Assembly: GCA_900319695.1 (NCBI GenBank)
Contig: ONPN01000014.1
Location: 27,790-91,789, forward strand
Length of the DNA stretch: 64,000 bases
Direction: 5' to 3'
Source: an uncultured Eubacteriales bacterium
GTDB lineage: Bacteria; Bacillota; Clostridia; Oscillospirales; Oscillospiraceae
Part shown: in pieces, positions 17,280 to 27,357 of the stretch
Numbering within the stretch: the first letter of the stretch is position 1
Layout of the letters: the number at the start of each line of letters is the position of its first letter
Translations under genes and position numbers: made by a program
The notes under the pieces: model-generated
What the model saw: the letters and a program-made list of their open reading frames with translations, nothing else
What the model was told of the DNA's origin: nothing
Databases searched by the model: none

Positions 17280-18833
17280 TTATACGAGGTCTTCTTCCTC
17301 GATCGGGCCGTTGGGATCTTCGGTCTCCGCTTCCTTCTCGGCCTTCTTCTCGAGCTTGTTCATAAAGAGCGGGGAGAGAATGCCGACGATGCACAGGACG
17401 ATCAGCACCCAGCAGATGACAGAGGAGAACAGGATCTTGGGGCTGCCGTCGGAGATAATGAGGGCGTTTTGCAGGTTCTTCTCACCGATCGGCCCCAGGA
17501 TCAGGGCCAGCACAATGGCCGCCGTATTCAGATCCAGCTTGCGCATCAGATAGCCGATAATGCCGAACACGAACATGACCAGCACGTCCTCGGGCAGCTT
17601 GTTGATCGCGTAGGAGCCGACAACGCACAGAACTGTGACGCAGGGGATAAGGATCGCGTCAGAGAGGCGGGAAATCTGCGCAAAGCCGCGGCTGCCCAGC
17701 AGGCCGATGCCCAGCATGAAGAACTGCACCAGCACGAAGCCCGCGAAGAACGTATAGGTGACAAGGGCGTTTTCCTCGTTGAAGAGCATGCGGCCCGGCT
17801 GCAGGCCCTTCATGATCAGGCCGCCCATCAGGATGGCCGTGACGGATTCGCCGGGGATGCCGAGGGTCAGGGTCGGGATCAGGGAGCCGCCGGTGACGGC
17901 GTTGTTTGCGGCCTCGGAGCCGGCCACGCCCTCAATGGAGCCCTTGCCGAACTGTTCCTTGTGCTTGGAGAACTGCTTGGAGGTATTGTAGCCCAGGAAG
18001 CAGGCGATGGATGCGCCCGCGCCGGGCAGGATGCCGATGAGGTTGCCGATGATCCAGGAGCGGATGATGGTCGGACGGATGGTTTTACGCTCCTCGCGCG
18101 TCAGGCTCATCTTGTCGGTGACCTTGCTGGCCTGGGCGCGCTCGGTAATCTTTTTCTCTGCCAGCATGAAGACCTGGGACATGGAGAACAGGCCGATCAG
18201 GGCGCAGGTGACATTGATGCCGTCATAGAAATAGCTGTTGCCGCCCAGCATAAAGCGGGGCATACCGGAGCCGGGGTCGGAGCCGATCGTGCTCAGCAGC
18301 AGGCCCAGCGCACCGGACATGAGGCCCTTGAGCAGGGACTTGCCCGCCACGCCCGCGATGATGGTCAGGCCGAAGATGGACAGCCAAAAGTATTCGGCGG
18401 ACTGGAATTTGAGCGTCAGCTCGGCGAGCAGGGGCGCGAAGAAGTAAAGGGAGATGCAGCTCAAAAGTCCGCCCCAGAAGGAGGCGTAGCAGGCGGTAAA
18501 GAGCGCCTTGCCCGCCTGGCCGCGCTTGGTCATCTGGTAGCCCTCGATGGCGGTGGCGGCGGAAGCGGGGGTACCGGGAGTATGGATCAGAATGGCGGAG
18601 ATGGAGCCGCCGAAGATCGCGCCGCAGTAGATGGCGCCGAGGACGATCAGGGCGGTGTCCTGCTGCATGGTGAAGGTCAGCGGCAGCATCAGCGCCACGC
18701 CCATCGCCGCCGAGAGGCCTGGCATGCAGCCGACGATGATGCCCATGGCGACACCGGCGATCATCATGATGAGATTGATGGGAGACATGGCATGCAAAAA
18801 GCCCTGTCCCATCACAGACAAAGTACTTAACAT
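17280..18833 (-). CDS. tctA: Tripartite tricarboxylate transporter permease
   Basis: Large membrane subunit of a TctABC transporter, 517 residues with about 11-12 hydrophobic segments. The family signature GxxxGxxPGLxxxxG is seen as IIVGCMPGLSAAMGVAL near residue 35, with a second half-repeat GAGASIACFLGY. It couples import of a di- or tricarboxylate, captured by the TctC lipoprotein, to an ion gradient. Last gene of tctC-tctB-tctA, starting 15 bp after tctB. The C-terminus is a charged tail rich in Glu. Substrate not deducible. Confidence 0.93.
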   Translation of the reverse strand: MLSTLSVMGQGFLHAMSPINLIMMIAGVAMGIIVGCMPGLSAAMGVALMLPLTFTMQQDTALIVLGAIYCGAIFGGSISAILIHTPGTPASAATAIEGYQMTKRGQAGKALFTACYASFWGGLLSCISLYFFAPLLAELTLKFQSAEYFWLSIFGLTIIAGVAGKSLLKGLMSGALGLLLSTIGSDPGSGMPRFMLGGNSYFYDGINVTCALIGLFSMSQVFMLAEKKITERAQASKVTDKMSLTREERKTIRPTIIRSWIIGNLIGILPGAGASIACFLGYNTSKQFSKHKEQFGKGSIEGVAGSEAANNAVTGGSLIPTLTLGIPGESVTAILMGGLIMKGLQPGRMLFNEENALVTYTFFAGFVLVQFFMLGIGLLGSRGFAQISRLSDAILIPCVTVLCVVGSYAINKLPEDVLVMFVFGIIGYLMRKLDLNTAAIVLALILGPIGEKNLQNALIISDGSPKILFSSVICWVLIVLCIVGILSPLFMNKLEKKAEKEAETEDPNGPIEEEDLV

Positions 18834-18848
18834 CTTGCACGCCCTCCC

Positions 18849-19295
18849 TTAGAACAGAATATTATTCGGAAGCTGGACACGCAGGAAGAGGGTAAACGCG
18901 CCATAGATCAGCAGAAGCAGCGCGACTGTGGCGATAGCGATGTACAGGGGCTTGACCTTGAGGAAGAAGAGCGCCGCCACGAGGAAAACGGCGGTGGAGA
19001 CATAGAAGCCGATATAGATGACCGCGAGGATGTACACAAACGCCAGAACAAGGCATACGAAAAACTGCTTTGCCTGGAAGCCTTTGAAGTCGGATTTGCC
19101 GCTCTCGGTCCCGTAGCGAACCGCGTTCATGATCATCTGGATCAGATACAGCGACGTGAGTCCGAACAGGATCAGCACGATAAATTTCGGATACGTCTGG
19201 CTCTCGGTGGGGAGCTTCATGGTCTCCGCGAAAAACAGGCCGCAGATCACATAGAAGACCGCCACAATGCCGACGTCCGTATATTTCATCTTCAA
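18849..19295 (-). CDS. tctB: Tripartite tricarboxylate transporter small membrane subunit
   Basis: Small TctB subunit with four hydrophobic helices, matching the family plan: helix 1 near IVAVFYVICGLFFAETM, then YPKFIVLILFGLTSLYLIQM, then two close C-terminal helices. Start choice: GGGAGGG at 19304-19310 gives correct spacing (8 bp) to a TTG at 19295; an ATG two codons later at 19289 would be about 14 bp away. Both are possible; upstream residues are not conserved-looking. It sits between tctC and tctA and forms the membrane complex with TctA. Confidence 0.85.
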   Translation of the reverse strand: MKMKYTDVGIVAVFYVICGLFFAETMKLPTESQTYPKFIVLILFGLTSLYLIQMIMNAVRYGTESGKSDFKGFQAKQFFVCLVLAFVYILAVIYIGFYVSTAVFLVAALFFLKVKPLYIAIATVALLLLIYGAFTLFLRVQLPNNILF

Positions 19296-19321
19296 AACGA
19301 AATCCCTCCCTGATTCTGTTT

Positions 19322-19361
19322 CACCTGTTTGGAAAGGCGAAAAGGCCCTTCCAAACAGGTG
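19322..19361 (-). terminator. Intercistronic hairpin between tctC and tctB
   Basis: Perfect 13-bp stem CACCTGTTTGGAA / TTCCAAACAGGTG without a strong T-run. Placed just 3' of the binding-protein gene, it probably acts as partial terminator or mRNA stabiliser so that TctC is made in excess over TctB and TctA. Confidence 0.6.
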
Positions 19362-19427
19362 CACTGGTTTTTGCCCTCACCGCCGAACGGGTCGGACTAT
19401 GGATTTTTACGTGAAGAGACGTCTGAC

Positions 19428-20402
19428 TCAGTCGTACCAGAAGCCGGTGGCCAGCCCCTCGGTAAAGGCCTGCTGCTGCTTGACAAGCTCGGTGGTGGCG
19501 GCGGCGTCCTTGTAATCGGTGGCGAAGCTGGAGGACTCGGCCAGGTAATCGGGATCTTCCATGGCTTTCTTGAAGGCCTCCTCATAGAACTTGACGACTT
19601 CCTCGCTCACGCCCGCAGGAGCGGCGATGCAGCGGGAGGAGCCGAGCCAATCCTTGTAGAAGCCAAGCTCGGAGAGAGTGGGAACGTCGGGCAGTTCAGG
19701 CAGGCGCTCGGTTCCGAAGACAGCCAGGACCTTGACGGAGTCGGCCATGGAGCTGATGTCGGGAACCTTGACCACGCAGAAGTCAGCCTCTTTGCCCAGC
19801 AGGGAGGTAAGCTCCTCATTGGTGTTGCCCTTGGGGACGGCCTTGTACTTGAAGCCGGCGGAATTGGCGAAGGCCTGCGCGCCGATGTGGTTGGAGGCCT
19901 GCGCGCCGTTGGTGGAGGCGATCAGCTCGCCGTCATGGGCCCTGCCGTACTCGACGAGGGCGTTGAGATCGGGGAAGCGGTCATCGTCCGCACGGACAAC
20001 AACGATCGAGGTCTCGGTGACATGGTTGCAGATGGGGGCGAAGCTGTCGATGGTGTAGGTGCCGAGCTTCTTGACGATGGAACTGTTGAAGTTGGGCAGG
20101 TTGATGAAGCCGATGGTCATGCCGTCAGGCTTCGAGGAGGACAGCTTGGACCAGCCCTTGGAGCCGGAGCCGCCGTCCTGGTTGTCGATGACGATGGTCT
20201 GGCCGACGTACTTCTCGGCATACTTGGCGAGGATGCGGGCCGTGATGTCGGTGCCGTTGCCGGCTTTATAGGCGACGATCATGGTGACGGGGCCGTTGGG
20301 CTTGAAGGGTCCGGCAGCCTCTTCCTTCTTTGCGCCGCCTCCGCAGGCGGCGAGAGCGAAGATCATGCACAGGGCAAGCGCGAACGCAAGGATCTTTTTC
20401 AT
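19428..20402 (-). CDS. tctC: Tripartite tricarboxylate transporter substrate-binding lipoprotein
   Basis: Extracytoplasmic receptor of the TctABC system, 324 residues. The N-terminus is a lipoprotein signal with lipobox LAAC (Cys near residue 20), so it is tethered outside the membrane. The Bug-family pattern follows: VTMIVAYKAGNGTDITAR (carboxylate-binding loop) and YVGQTIVIDNQDGGSGSKG. First gene of the operon with promoter at 20494-20522 and a hairpin after it. Ligand is likely a carboxylate, otherwise unknown. Confidence 0.93.
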   Translation of the reverse strand: MKKILAFALALCMIFALAACGGGAKKEEAAGPFKPNGPVTMIVAYKAGNGTDITARILAKYAEKYVGQTIVIDNQDGGSGSKGWSKLSSSKPDGMTIGFINLPNFNSSIVKKLGTYTIDSFAPICNHVTETSIVVVRADDDRFPDLNALVEYGRAHDGELIASTNGAQASNHIGAQAFANSAGFKYKAVPKGNTNEELTSLLGKEADFCVVKVPDISSMADSVKVLAVFGTERLPELPDVPTLSELGFYKDWLGSSRCIAAPAGVSEEVVKFYEEAFKKAMEDPDYLAESSSFATDYKDAAATTELVKQQQAFTEGLATGFWYD

Positions 20403-20493
20403 AGGTTTTCCCTCCTTAAAATTGTCTGGGGCCCCGGTTCCCGGAAGCCCAGAAATTAAACGGAGCCTCTCTTCGTCTCCGAATTACATGAAC

Positions 20494-20522
20494 AATATAC
20501 CATGTTTTTGCATCCGATTCAA
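20494..20522 (-). promoter_or_regulatory. Promoter of the tctCBA operon
   Basis: On the minus strand, TTGAAT (20517-20522) and TATATT (20494-20499) are 17 bp apart, about 90 bp before tctC. Confidence 0.65.
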
Positions 20523-20629
20523 GCGTCTTTTCTAATTCAGCGTAAAGAATTACAGGTATTTTTTGTATAGTTTGCACAGTACAAACGCCTGCTTTCTGTG
20601 GATAAAACACAGGAAACAGGCGTTTGTCT

Positions 20630-21337
20630 TTACTGATTGCAGAGCTCCCCCACCACGTACTGACAGAGAAGCATACCGGCGCTGGCGGGCACCCAGATCA
20701 GGGAGCCGGGAACCGAGCGGCGGCCGGGAGGCGGAGCCTCGAACTGTGCGGGCGCCATCGGCTCTTCCGGACTGTAGACCACCGGATGGTGCTCCACGCC
20801 TCTCGTCCGCAGTTCCTTGCGGATGACGCGGGCGAAGGTGCAGCCGTAGGTTTTGGAGATGTCGTCGAGGCGCAGCCGCATGGCGTCGCGCTTGTTGCCG
20901 GTGCCGAGGGCGGAGACGATGGGGATGCCCCGCTCGCGGCAGCTCAGGATGAGGTCGATTTTGCAGGCAACAAGGTCGATGCAGTCCACCACGAAGTCGT
21001 AGTCGGCGAAAAAGCGATCGCGTTCGGCGGCCTCGTAGTGGCCGGTGATGCAGCGAAGCTCAATGTCAGGGTTTATATCCCGCAGGCGCTCTGCCATGAC
21101 CTCGGTCTTGGGAAGGCCCACGGTGGAGGTGACGGCGCAGAGCTGGCGGTTGATATTGCTCTCGCCCACAGTGTCCCGGTCAATGAGGGTCATGCGGCCG
21201 ACGCCGGAGCGCGCCAGGGCCTCCGCGCACCAGGAGCCGACGCCGCCCAGGCCGATCACGGCGACATGGCTTTTCCCCAGCTTCTCCATCGCCTCATGCC
21301 CCAGCAGCATCTCGGCCCGTATGGTTCTCTCGTTCAT
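20630..21337 (-). CDS. tcdA: tRNA threonylcarbamoyladenosine dehydratase
   Basis: ThiF/E1-like enzyme that cyclises the t6A modification at position 37 of ANN-decoding tRNAs. 235 residues from the ATG at 21337, which has GGAGACC upstream; earlier in-frame codons run through a terminator and are unlikely to be used. The ATP-binding motif is VIGLGGVGSWCAEALARSG, followed by TLIDRDTVGESNINRQ, a typical E1 arrangement, and FVVDCIDLVACK. The C-terminus (GVPASAGMLLCQYVVGEL-like region) matches TcdA/YgdL. Lies after the foldase gene on the same strand but separated by a terminator. Confidence 0.9.
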   Translation of the reverse strand: MNERTIRAEMLLGHEAMEKLGKSHVAVIGLGGVGSWCAEALARSGVGRMTLIDRDTVGESNINRQLCAVTSTVGLPKTEVMAERLRDINPDIELRCITGHYEAAERDRFFADYDFVVDCIDLVACKIDLILSCRERGIPIVSALGTGNKRDAMRLRLDDISKTYGCTFARVIRKELRTRGVEHHPVVYSPEEPMAPAQFEAPPPGRRSVPGSLIWVPASAGMLLCQYVVGELCNQ

Positions 21338-21358
21338 TTGGGTCTCCTTTTTAAAAAC

Positions 21359-21380
21359 CCCCGCCGGTTTCCCGGCGGGG
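21359..21380 (-). terminator. Terminator after the PpiC-type foldase gene
   Basis: Stem CCCCGCCGG / CCGGCGGGG with a 4-base loop; read on the minus strand it is followed by a T-rich stretch (TTTTTAAAAAGG). It separates the foldase gene from tcdA. Confidence 0.7.
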
Positions 21381-21397
21381 TCAACATGCATTTTCTT

Positions 21398-22936
21398 TTA
21401 CCCGACGAACTTCATACCGAAGCCGTCCTTGGTGGGATTGGCCGCCTCGGCCTCCTCGACCCATGCGTTCACGGCGTCAGCGCGCAGGGCGTCCTCGGCG
21501 AGATGGAGGCTGTAGACCTCACCCTCACCCACGTAGTACATGACGTGGTAACCGGCGTAGCTGCCGCTCTCGCCGTAGACGATGCCGGTGTCGCCGCTCT
21601 TGTGGCCGGCAAAGCAGAAGTCGTTGAACTCCTGAACCATCTGGCCCTTGGCGACGTTCTCATACAGGCCGCCGTTGGTGTTGGAGCCGGTGTCCTCGGA
21701 GTACTGCTCGGCCAGGGCCGCAAAGCTCTCCTCGGTCTTGTCGCCGCTCTCGTACTTGGCAAGGATCTCCTCGGCCTTCGCCTTGGCGGCTTCCTTGGCC
21801 TCGTCGGTGTAGACGCCATCCGCGTCGGCCGCAGCCTTCACAAGGATGTGGCGGACGTTCGCAGTCTTGTAGTTGTTGTCGTCGCGGGAGAGGAAGACCA
21901 CCACATAGCAGCCGTTGTCGTTGGGTTCAACGGTGACGTCGCCGGCCTTGCGGCTCTCGTCGCGCATCCACTCGGACGCAGGCACACCGCTGCCCTGCAC
22001 ATGGGTCTGCTTGCTGGAGGACTGGCCCTCTGCAGCGGCCGCGTTATTCAGGCGGACGGCGGGATCGTCGCCCTCGGCGGTCTTGTAGGTCTCGGCGACA
22101 GCCTCAGCCTTCGCCTGGGCGGCGGCCAGGGTCTCCTCGGTGGGCGCAGAGCTGGTCTCGCCGTCCTCGCCGGTGGTCTCAACGGTCTCGGCACTGACAT
22201 AGCAGTAGGCGTAGTCAAAGAAGTCCTGCTCGCCGTTGAAGCTCTTATACTTCTCCTGGAGCTCCTCCTCGGTATAGGTGAAGCTGTCGGTCAGCGCTTC
22301 AGCCGCCTTGTTGGCCAGGAGGGACTCCTCATAGGCTTTGCGGATGAGCGCCTGGTTGACGCCGTCGCCATAGTTTGCGGCGAGCATCTTGTCACCGCTG
22401 CCGTAGCCGTAATTTCTGGCCTGCTCTTCGAGGCCCTCAAACGCCCCGTCGATCGTGGCGAGGTCGTCCTCGTCCAGGGTGATGCCGTTATCGGCGGCGT
22501 ACTTGCCGAAAATGGTGGCCTGAATCATCTCCTGCTTCGCGGAGTCCATGAAGTAGTCCTTCCAGGTTCCGTTCTCGGTCATGGAGCAGGGCTGCTTGTC
22601 CAGGCCGCGGATGCCGTTGGAGGTATCCAGGCCGAAGAGGCTGGCGTAGCTGCCGTACTGGTTGGCAAAGTTGTAGTACTGGTTGGCGTAGCGATAGCTG
22701 ACGTCGGCCGTGCTGAAGTTTTTGTCGCCCACGGTGAAGGCTGTGGCTTTTGTGACAAGGCTGGAGTTGAGCAGCAGAACGACAGCAACCACCAGCACGA
22801 CGGCGATGGTGCCGAGGGTCCAGCGGCGCTTGCTCCTGGCCTGCTCTTTCAGTTCCTTTTCCTGTGCGAGGGTCTTCTTGTCGGTGCCGGCCTCACGGGC
22901 GGCCTGACGGTTTTTTCTCTCGGTTGATGCACTCAT
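21398..22936 (-). CDS. Membrane-anchored PpiC-type peptidyl-prolyl isomerase
   Basis: Foldase of the PrsA/SurA type, 512 residues. A lysine-rich cytoplasmic start is followed by one transmembrane anchor (IAVVLVVAVVLLLNSSL, about residues 45-65). A long alpha-helical SurA_N-like region follows, with Lys/Glu-rich stretches and two Ala/Glu segments (residues 230-280). The parvulin domain near residues 345-460 shows VRHILVKA and later GLYENVAKGQMVQEFNDFCF, the usual core. It would help secreted proteins fold outside the membrane. Own terminator downstream. Confidence 0.85.
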   Translation of the reverse strand: MSASTERKNRQAAREAGTDKKTLAQEKELKEQARSKRRWTLGTIAVVLVVAVVLLLNSSLVTKATAFTVGDKNFSTADVSYRYANQYYNFANQYGSYASLFGLDTSNGIRGLDKQPCSMTENGTWKDYFMDSAKQEMIQATIFGKYAADNGITLDEDDLATIDGAFEGLEEQARNYGYGSGDKMLAANYGDGVNQALIRKAYEESLLANKAAEALTDSFTYTEEELQEKYKSFNGEQDFFDYAYCYVSAETVETTGEDGETSSAPTEETLAAAQAKAEAVAETYKTAEGDDPAVRLNNAAAAEGQSSSKQTHVQGSGVPASEWMRDESRKAGDVTVEPNDNGCYVVVFLSRDDNNYKTANVRHILVKAAADADGVYTDEAKEAAKAKAEEILAKYESGDKTEESFAALAEQYSEDTGSNTNGGLYENVAKGQMVQEFNDFCFAGHKSGDTGIVYGESGSYAGYHVMYYVGEGEVYSLHLAEDALRADAVNAWVEEAEAANPTKDGFGMKFVG

Positions 22937-23114
22937 GACGATCTCATCCTTTGCGTTTGTTACATATTATAATGCGGGGGTTTTTCGCAGACTTCGGTAT
23001 TATACCCCAAAGCGCGCCGCGTTTCAAGACAAATTCGCGCGCTTTCGGATTTATTTCATAATTTGAAGCGTGGGATCATACAATAGTCTTATGTGGAAAG
23101 AGGGAGGATACGAA

Positions 23115-23171
23115 ATGGATATCGACGATCTGATCTACGGCGACGCCGATCCCGGCCCGAGCAGCCGTTGA
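23115..23171 (+). CDS. Putative 18-residue small protein
   Basis: A short frame MDIDDLIYGDADPGPSSR begins 8 bp after a strong GGGAGGA ribosome site and ends directly at a perfect 16-bp terminator stem (23171-23206). It is very acidic (five Asp). A TACAAT-like -10 is seen at 23079-23084, with a weak -35. Nothing else explains this plus-strand RBS in a 280-bp gap between two minus-strand genes. No known family recognised; it may be a leader or micro-protein, or chance. Confidence 0.4.
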   Translation: MDIDDLIYGDADPGPSSR

Positions 23172-23206
23172 AAAAGGCCGCCGGACAAATGTCCGGCGGC
23201 CTTTTT
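23171..23206. terminator. Bidirectional terminator
   Basis: Perfect 16-bp stem AAAAAGGCCGCCGGAC / GTCCGGCGGCCTTTTT with AAAT loop; A-run before and T-run after make it work on both strands. It ends prfB on the minus strand and the short frame on the plus strand. Confidence 0.9.
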
Positions 23207-23216
23207 CAACGATAGC

Positions 23217-24323
23217 TCAACTCTGCGCTCTCATGGAGAGGAAGGCGTTGATGAAGCCGTCGAGGTCACCGTTCATGACGTTGTCGATGTTGCCGTTTTC
23301 ATAGTCGGTACGGTGATCCTTGACGAGCTGGTAAGGCATAAAGACATAGGAGCGGATCTGGCTGCCCCATTCGATCTTCATCTGCACGCCCTTGATGTCG
23401 CTGATTTTTTCCAGATGCTCGCGCTCCTTGATCTCGGCGAGGCGGGCGCGCAGCATGTTTTTACAGTTTTCGAGGTTCTGGAAATGGCTGCGCTCCACCT
23501 GGCTGGAGACCACGATGCCGGTGGGCTTGTGGATCAGGCGTACGGCTGAGGAGGTCTTGTTGACCTTCTGGCCGCCCGCGCCGGAGGAGCGGTAAACCTG
23601 CATCTCGATATCCTCGTCCCGCAGCTCGATCTCGTTGTCGCTCGCGATCTCGGGCATGACCTCCACCGCGGCAAAGGAGGTGTGCCGCCGTCCCGCGGCG
23701 TCAAAGGGAGAGACGCGCACCAGGCGGTGGATGCCGTGCTCGCTCTTTAAAAAGCCGTAGGCGTTCTCACCCTCGATCATAATGGTGGCGCTCTTGATGC
23801 CGGCCTCGTCCCCGTCGAGGTAGTCCATCACGCGGACTTTATAGCCGTGGCGGTCGGCCCACATGTTGTACATGCGGTAGAGCATGGAGGCCCAGTCCTG
23901 CGCCTCAGTGCCGCCCGCGCCGGCGTGGAAGGTGAGGATGGCGTTGTTCGCGTCATACTCCCCGGTCAGCAGGGTGGACAGGCGGGTGGACTCCATCTTC
24001 TCGGTGAATTCCGCAAACTCGCTCTGCAGCTCTGGCAGCATGGAGTCGTCGTTTTCCTCGATGGCCATCTCGCACAGGGTCATCATATCGTCCCAGGACG
24101 TGCATAGGCGGTTGAAATTATCCACCTTGTCCTTGAGGTTTTTCAGGCGCTTCTGCACCTTCTGGGACTTCTCCACGTCGTTCCAGAAGCCATCTCTCGC
24201 GCTGGCCGCCTCGAGCTCTTCGATCTCCTTCTGGGCGGGTTCGAGCTTGAGCGCTTCGCGCAGCACGTCAAGCTGCGGCTTGCAATTGTTGAGTTTTACC
24301 TTGTATTCGTCAAATTCCAGCAT
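23217..24323 (-). CDS. prfB: Peptide chain release factor 2
   Basis: RF2 recognises UGA and UAA stop codons and triggers peptidyl-tRNA hydrolysis on the ribosome. 368 residues, full length. The codon-recognition tripeptide SPF is present in LVRVSPFDAAGRRHTS, and the catalytic GGQ lies in SSGAGGQKVNKTSSAVRL. In many bacteria prfB carries an in-frame UGA near codon 25 with a programmed +1 frameshift; here the reading frame is continuous through that region, so this autoregulation is absent. Own promoter at 24389-24417. Confidence 0.97.
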   Translation of the reverse strand: MLEFDEYKVKLNNCKPQLDVLREALKLEPAQKEIEELEAASARDGFWNDVEKSQKVQKRLKNLKDKVDNFNRLCTSWDDMMTLCEMAIEENDDSMLPELQSEFAEFTEKMESTRLSTLLTGEYDANNAILTFHAGAGGTEAQDWASMLYRMYNMWADRHGYKVRVMDYLDGDEAGIKSATIMIEGENAYGFLKSEHGIHRLVRVSPFDAAGRRHTSFAAVEVMPEIASDNEIELRDEDIEMQVYRSSGAGGQKVNKTSSAVRLIHKPTGIVVSSQVERSHFQNLENCKNMLRARLAEIKEREHLEKISDIKGVQMKIEWGSQIRSYVFMPYQLVKDHRTDYENGNIDNVMNGDLDGFINAFLSMRAQS

Positions 24324-24388
24324 AATCTTTAACCGCTTTCATTCATATTTCGTTCATATCGTCAATTTGTGGTTAACGGTATAATATT

Positions 24389-24417
24389 ATACACAAAAAC
24401 TCTCCGCTTGTAAATCG
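24389..24417 (-). promoter_or_regulatory. Promoter for prfB
   Basis: Minus strand TTTACA (24412-24417), 17 bp, TATAAT (24389-24394). About 65 bp before the prfB start. Confidence 0.75.
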
Positions 24418-24460
24418 CTTTTTTATTCCGTTTCTGCCTGTAGAATTTCCCCGAAAGTTC

Positions 24461-24489
24461 TTCCCATTTGTCCGCTTCGGTGTTATAAT
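24461..24489 (+). promoter_or_regulatory. Promoter for prs
   Basis: TATAAT at 24484-24489 preceded by TG one base upstream (extended -10) and a weak TTCCCA -35 at 24461-24466, 17-bp spacer. Divergent from the prfB promoter. Confidence 0.65.
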
Positions 24490-24553
24490 AAGCTGAAATT
24501 ATTCTATGCGGACCTCCCGGTCTGTGTGGAGATGCTTCGGAGGATATAGATAC

Positions 24554-25516
24554 ATGATCTCACATGGCAAGGAAATCAAGGTTTTTACCGGCAACTCCAA
24601 TCCTGCCCTGGCAGAGCACATCTGTGCCGAGCTGTACAGAACTCTCGGCAACGCGAATGTGTCCCAGTTTGCCGACGGGGAGTGCTCCGTCTCCGTGTTT
24701 GAGCCTGTCCGCGGCAAGGACGTATTTATCGTCCAGTCCACCTGCGACCATGTCAACGATAATCTCATGGAACTGCTCATCATGATCGATGCCATGCGCA
24801 GAGCTTCCGCCGGGCGCGTCACCGCCGTCATCCCCTATTTCGGCTACGCCCGTCAGGACCGCAAGGCCAAGAGCCGTGATCCCATCTCCGCCAAGCTCGT
24901 CGCGAACCTCATCACCGCCGCCGGTGCGGACCGCGTCCTGACCATGGACCTCCACGCCGCCCAGATCCAGGGCTTTTTCGACATCCCCGTGGACAATCTC
25001 CAGGGCAGCCACCTCTTCGTCAAGCACTTTGTCAACAAGTTCGGCAAGGGCAACGAGGATGTGATGGTCGTCTCCCCCGACGTGGGCAGCACCGCCCGCG
25101 CCCGCGCCTTCTCCATGAAGCTCGGTCTCAACATGGCCATTGTGGACAAACGGCGTGAGCGCGCCAATCAGTCCGAAGTCATGAATATCATCGGCGATGT
25201 CAACGGCAAAATCTGCATCCTGCTCGACGACATTGTGGACACCGCGGGCTCTCTCTGCGGCGCGGCCAAGGCCATCAAGGAGATCGGCGGCGCGAAGGAG
25301 GTCTACGCCTGCGCGACCCACGGCGTGCTGTCCGGCCCCGCGCTCGACCGCATCAACTCCAGCTGCATTGAGGAGCTGCTGCTGCTCGACACCATCCCCT
25401 ATCCCAAGGGACGCCCCATGTGCCCCAAGATCAAATATCTGTCCACCGCCTCCGTCTTTGCCGAGGCGATCCGCCGCATTTACGAGGAAGTGTCCATCTC
25501 CAATCTGTTTGACTGA
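24554..25516 (+). CDS. prs: Ribose-phosphate pyrophosphokinase
   Basis: Makes PRPP from ribose 5-phosphate and ATP, the precursor of purines, pyrimidines, His, Trp and NAD. 320 residues from this ATG, which has CGGAGGA 9 bp upstream; an earlier in-frame ATG at 24506 has no such site. Key motifs: ATP/Mg site MTMDLHAAQIQGFFDIPVDN (shown as TMDLHAAQIQGFF), the flexible-loop RQDRK in ARQDRKAKSRDPIS, and the PRPP-binding loop LLDDIVDTAGSL. Followed 6 bp later by pth, an arrangement frequent in Firmicutes. Confidence 0.97.
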   Translation: MISHGKEIKVFTGNSNPALAEHICAELYRTLGNANVSQFADGECSVSVFEPVRGKDVFIVQSTCDHVNDNLMELLIMIDAMRRASAGRVTAVIPYFGYARQDRKAKSRDPISAKLVANLITAAGADRVLTMDLHAAQIQGFFDIPVDNLQGSHLFVKHFVNKFGKGNEDVMVVSPDVGSTARARAFSMKLGLNMAIVDKRRERANQSEVMNIIGDVNGKICILLDDIVDTAGSLCGAAKAIKEIGGAKEVYACATHGVLSGPALDRINSSCIEELLLLDTIPYPKGRPMCPKIKYLSTASVFAEAIRRIYEEVSISNLFD

Positions 25517-25522
25517 GTCTCT

Positions 25523-26110
25523 ATGCTGTTCAAATCATCCGGTTCCTTTTCCTGGCTTGTCGTCTTTCTCGGCAATCCCGGCCCCCGCTATGAGTGCACC
25601 AGGCACAACGCGGGCTTCATGGCCGGGGATGCGCTGGCGAAAAAGCTGGGCGTGAATATCAGCCGTCTGCGCTTCAAGGCTCTCACCGCCGAATGTGAAA
25701 TAAACGGCGAGCGGGTCCTGCTCATGAAGCCCCAGACCTTTATGAACCTCTCGGGCGAGGCGGTCGGCGAGGCCGCGCGCTTTTACAAGATTCCGCCCGA
25801 GCATGTCCTCGTCGTCTCCGACGAGGTGAGTCTTCCCCTCGGCAAGCTGCGCGTGCGCCAGAAAGGCTCCGCCGGCGGCCACAACGGTCTCAAGAGCGTT
25901 ATCGCCGCCCTCGGCAGCGACGGCTTCCCCCGCGTCCGCATCGGTGTGGGCGCGCCGCCGCATCCCGAGTACGACATGGCGGACTGGGTCCTGTCGGTTT
26001 TCCGCAACCAGGACCTGGAGGATATGCAGTCTGCCGCCCAGCGCGCGGCGGAGGCCGTGATTACTTACATCAGCGATGGCCCGGAGCGTGCCATGAACCG
26101 CTTCAACTGA
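25523..26110 (+). CDS. pth: Peptidyl-tRNA hydrolase
   Basis: Recycles tRNA from peptidyl-tRNAs released by stalled ribosomes. 195 residues, normal size. Family motifs: [19 protein letters not shown] with the catalytic His in [20 protein letters not shown], the catalytic Asp region [16 protein letters not shown], and [14 protein letters not shown]. It starts 6 bp after prs and is presumably co-transcribed with it; glgC follows after 50 bp with a strong AGGAGG site. Confidence 0.96.
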   Translation: MLFKSSGSFSWLVVFLGNPGPRYECTRHNAGFMAGDALAKKLGVNISRLRFKALTAECEINGERVLLMKPQTFMNLSGEAVGEAARFYKIPPEHVLVVSDEVSLPLGKLRVRQKGSAGGHNGLKSVIAALGSDGFPRVRIGVGAPPHPEYDMADWVLSVFRNQDLEDMQSAAQRAAEAVITYISDGPERAMNRFN

Positions 26111-26160
26111 CCCCAGCGAATCCCGGATTCCAAGCAGAAAATCAAATTAGGAGGCTGCCC

Positions 26161-27354
<1,194 letters not shown>

Positions 27355-27357
27355 GCC

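Noticed and set aside
20624-22927. 767-codon plus-strand frame opposite tcdA and the PpiC-type gene
   Set aside because: It spans two real genes and their terminator, has no start signals and no domain signature.
24506-24553. Upstream ATG as prs start
   Set aside because: No ribosome site and no homology in the added 16 residues; the ATG at 24554 follows CGGAGGA.
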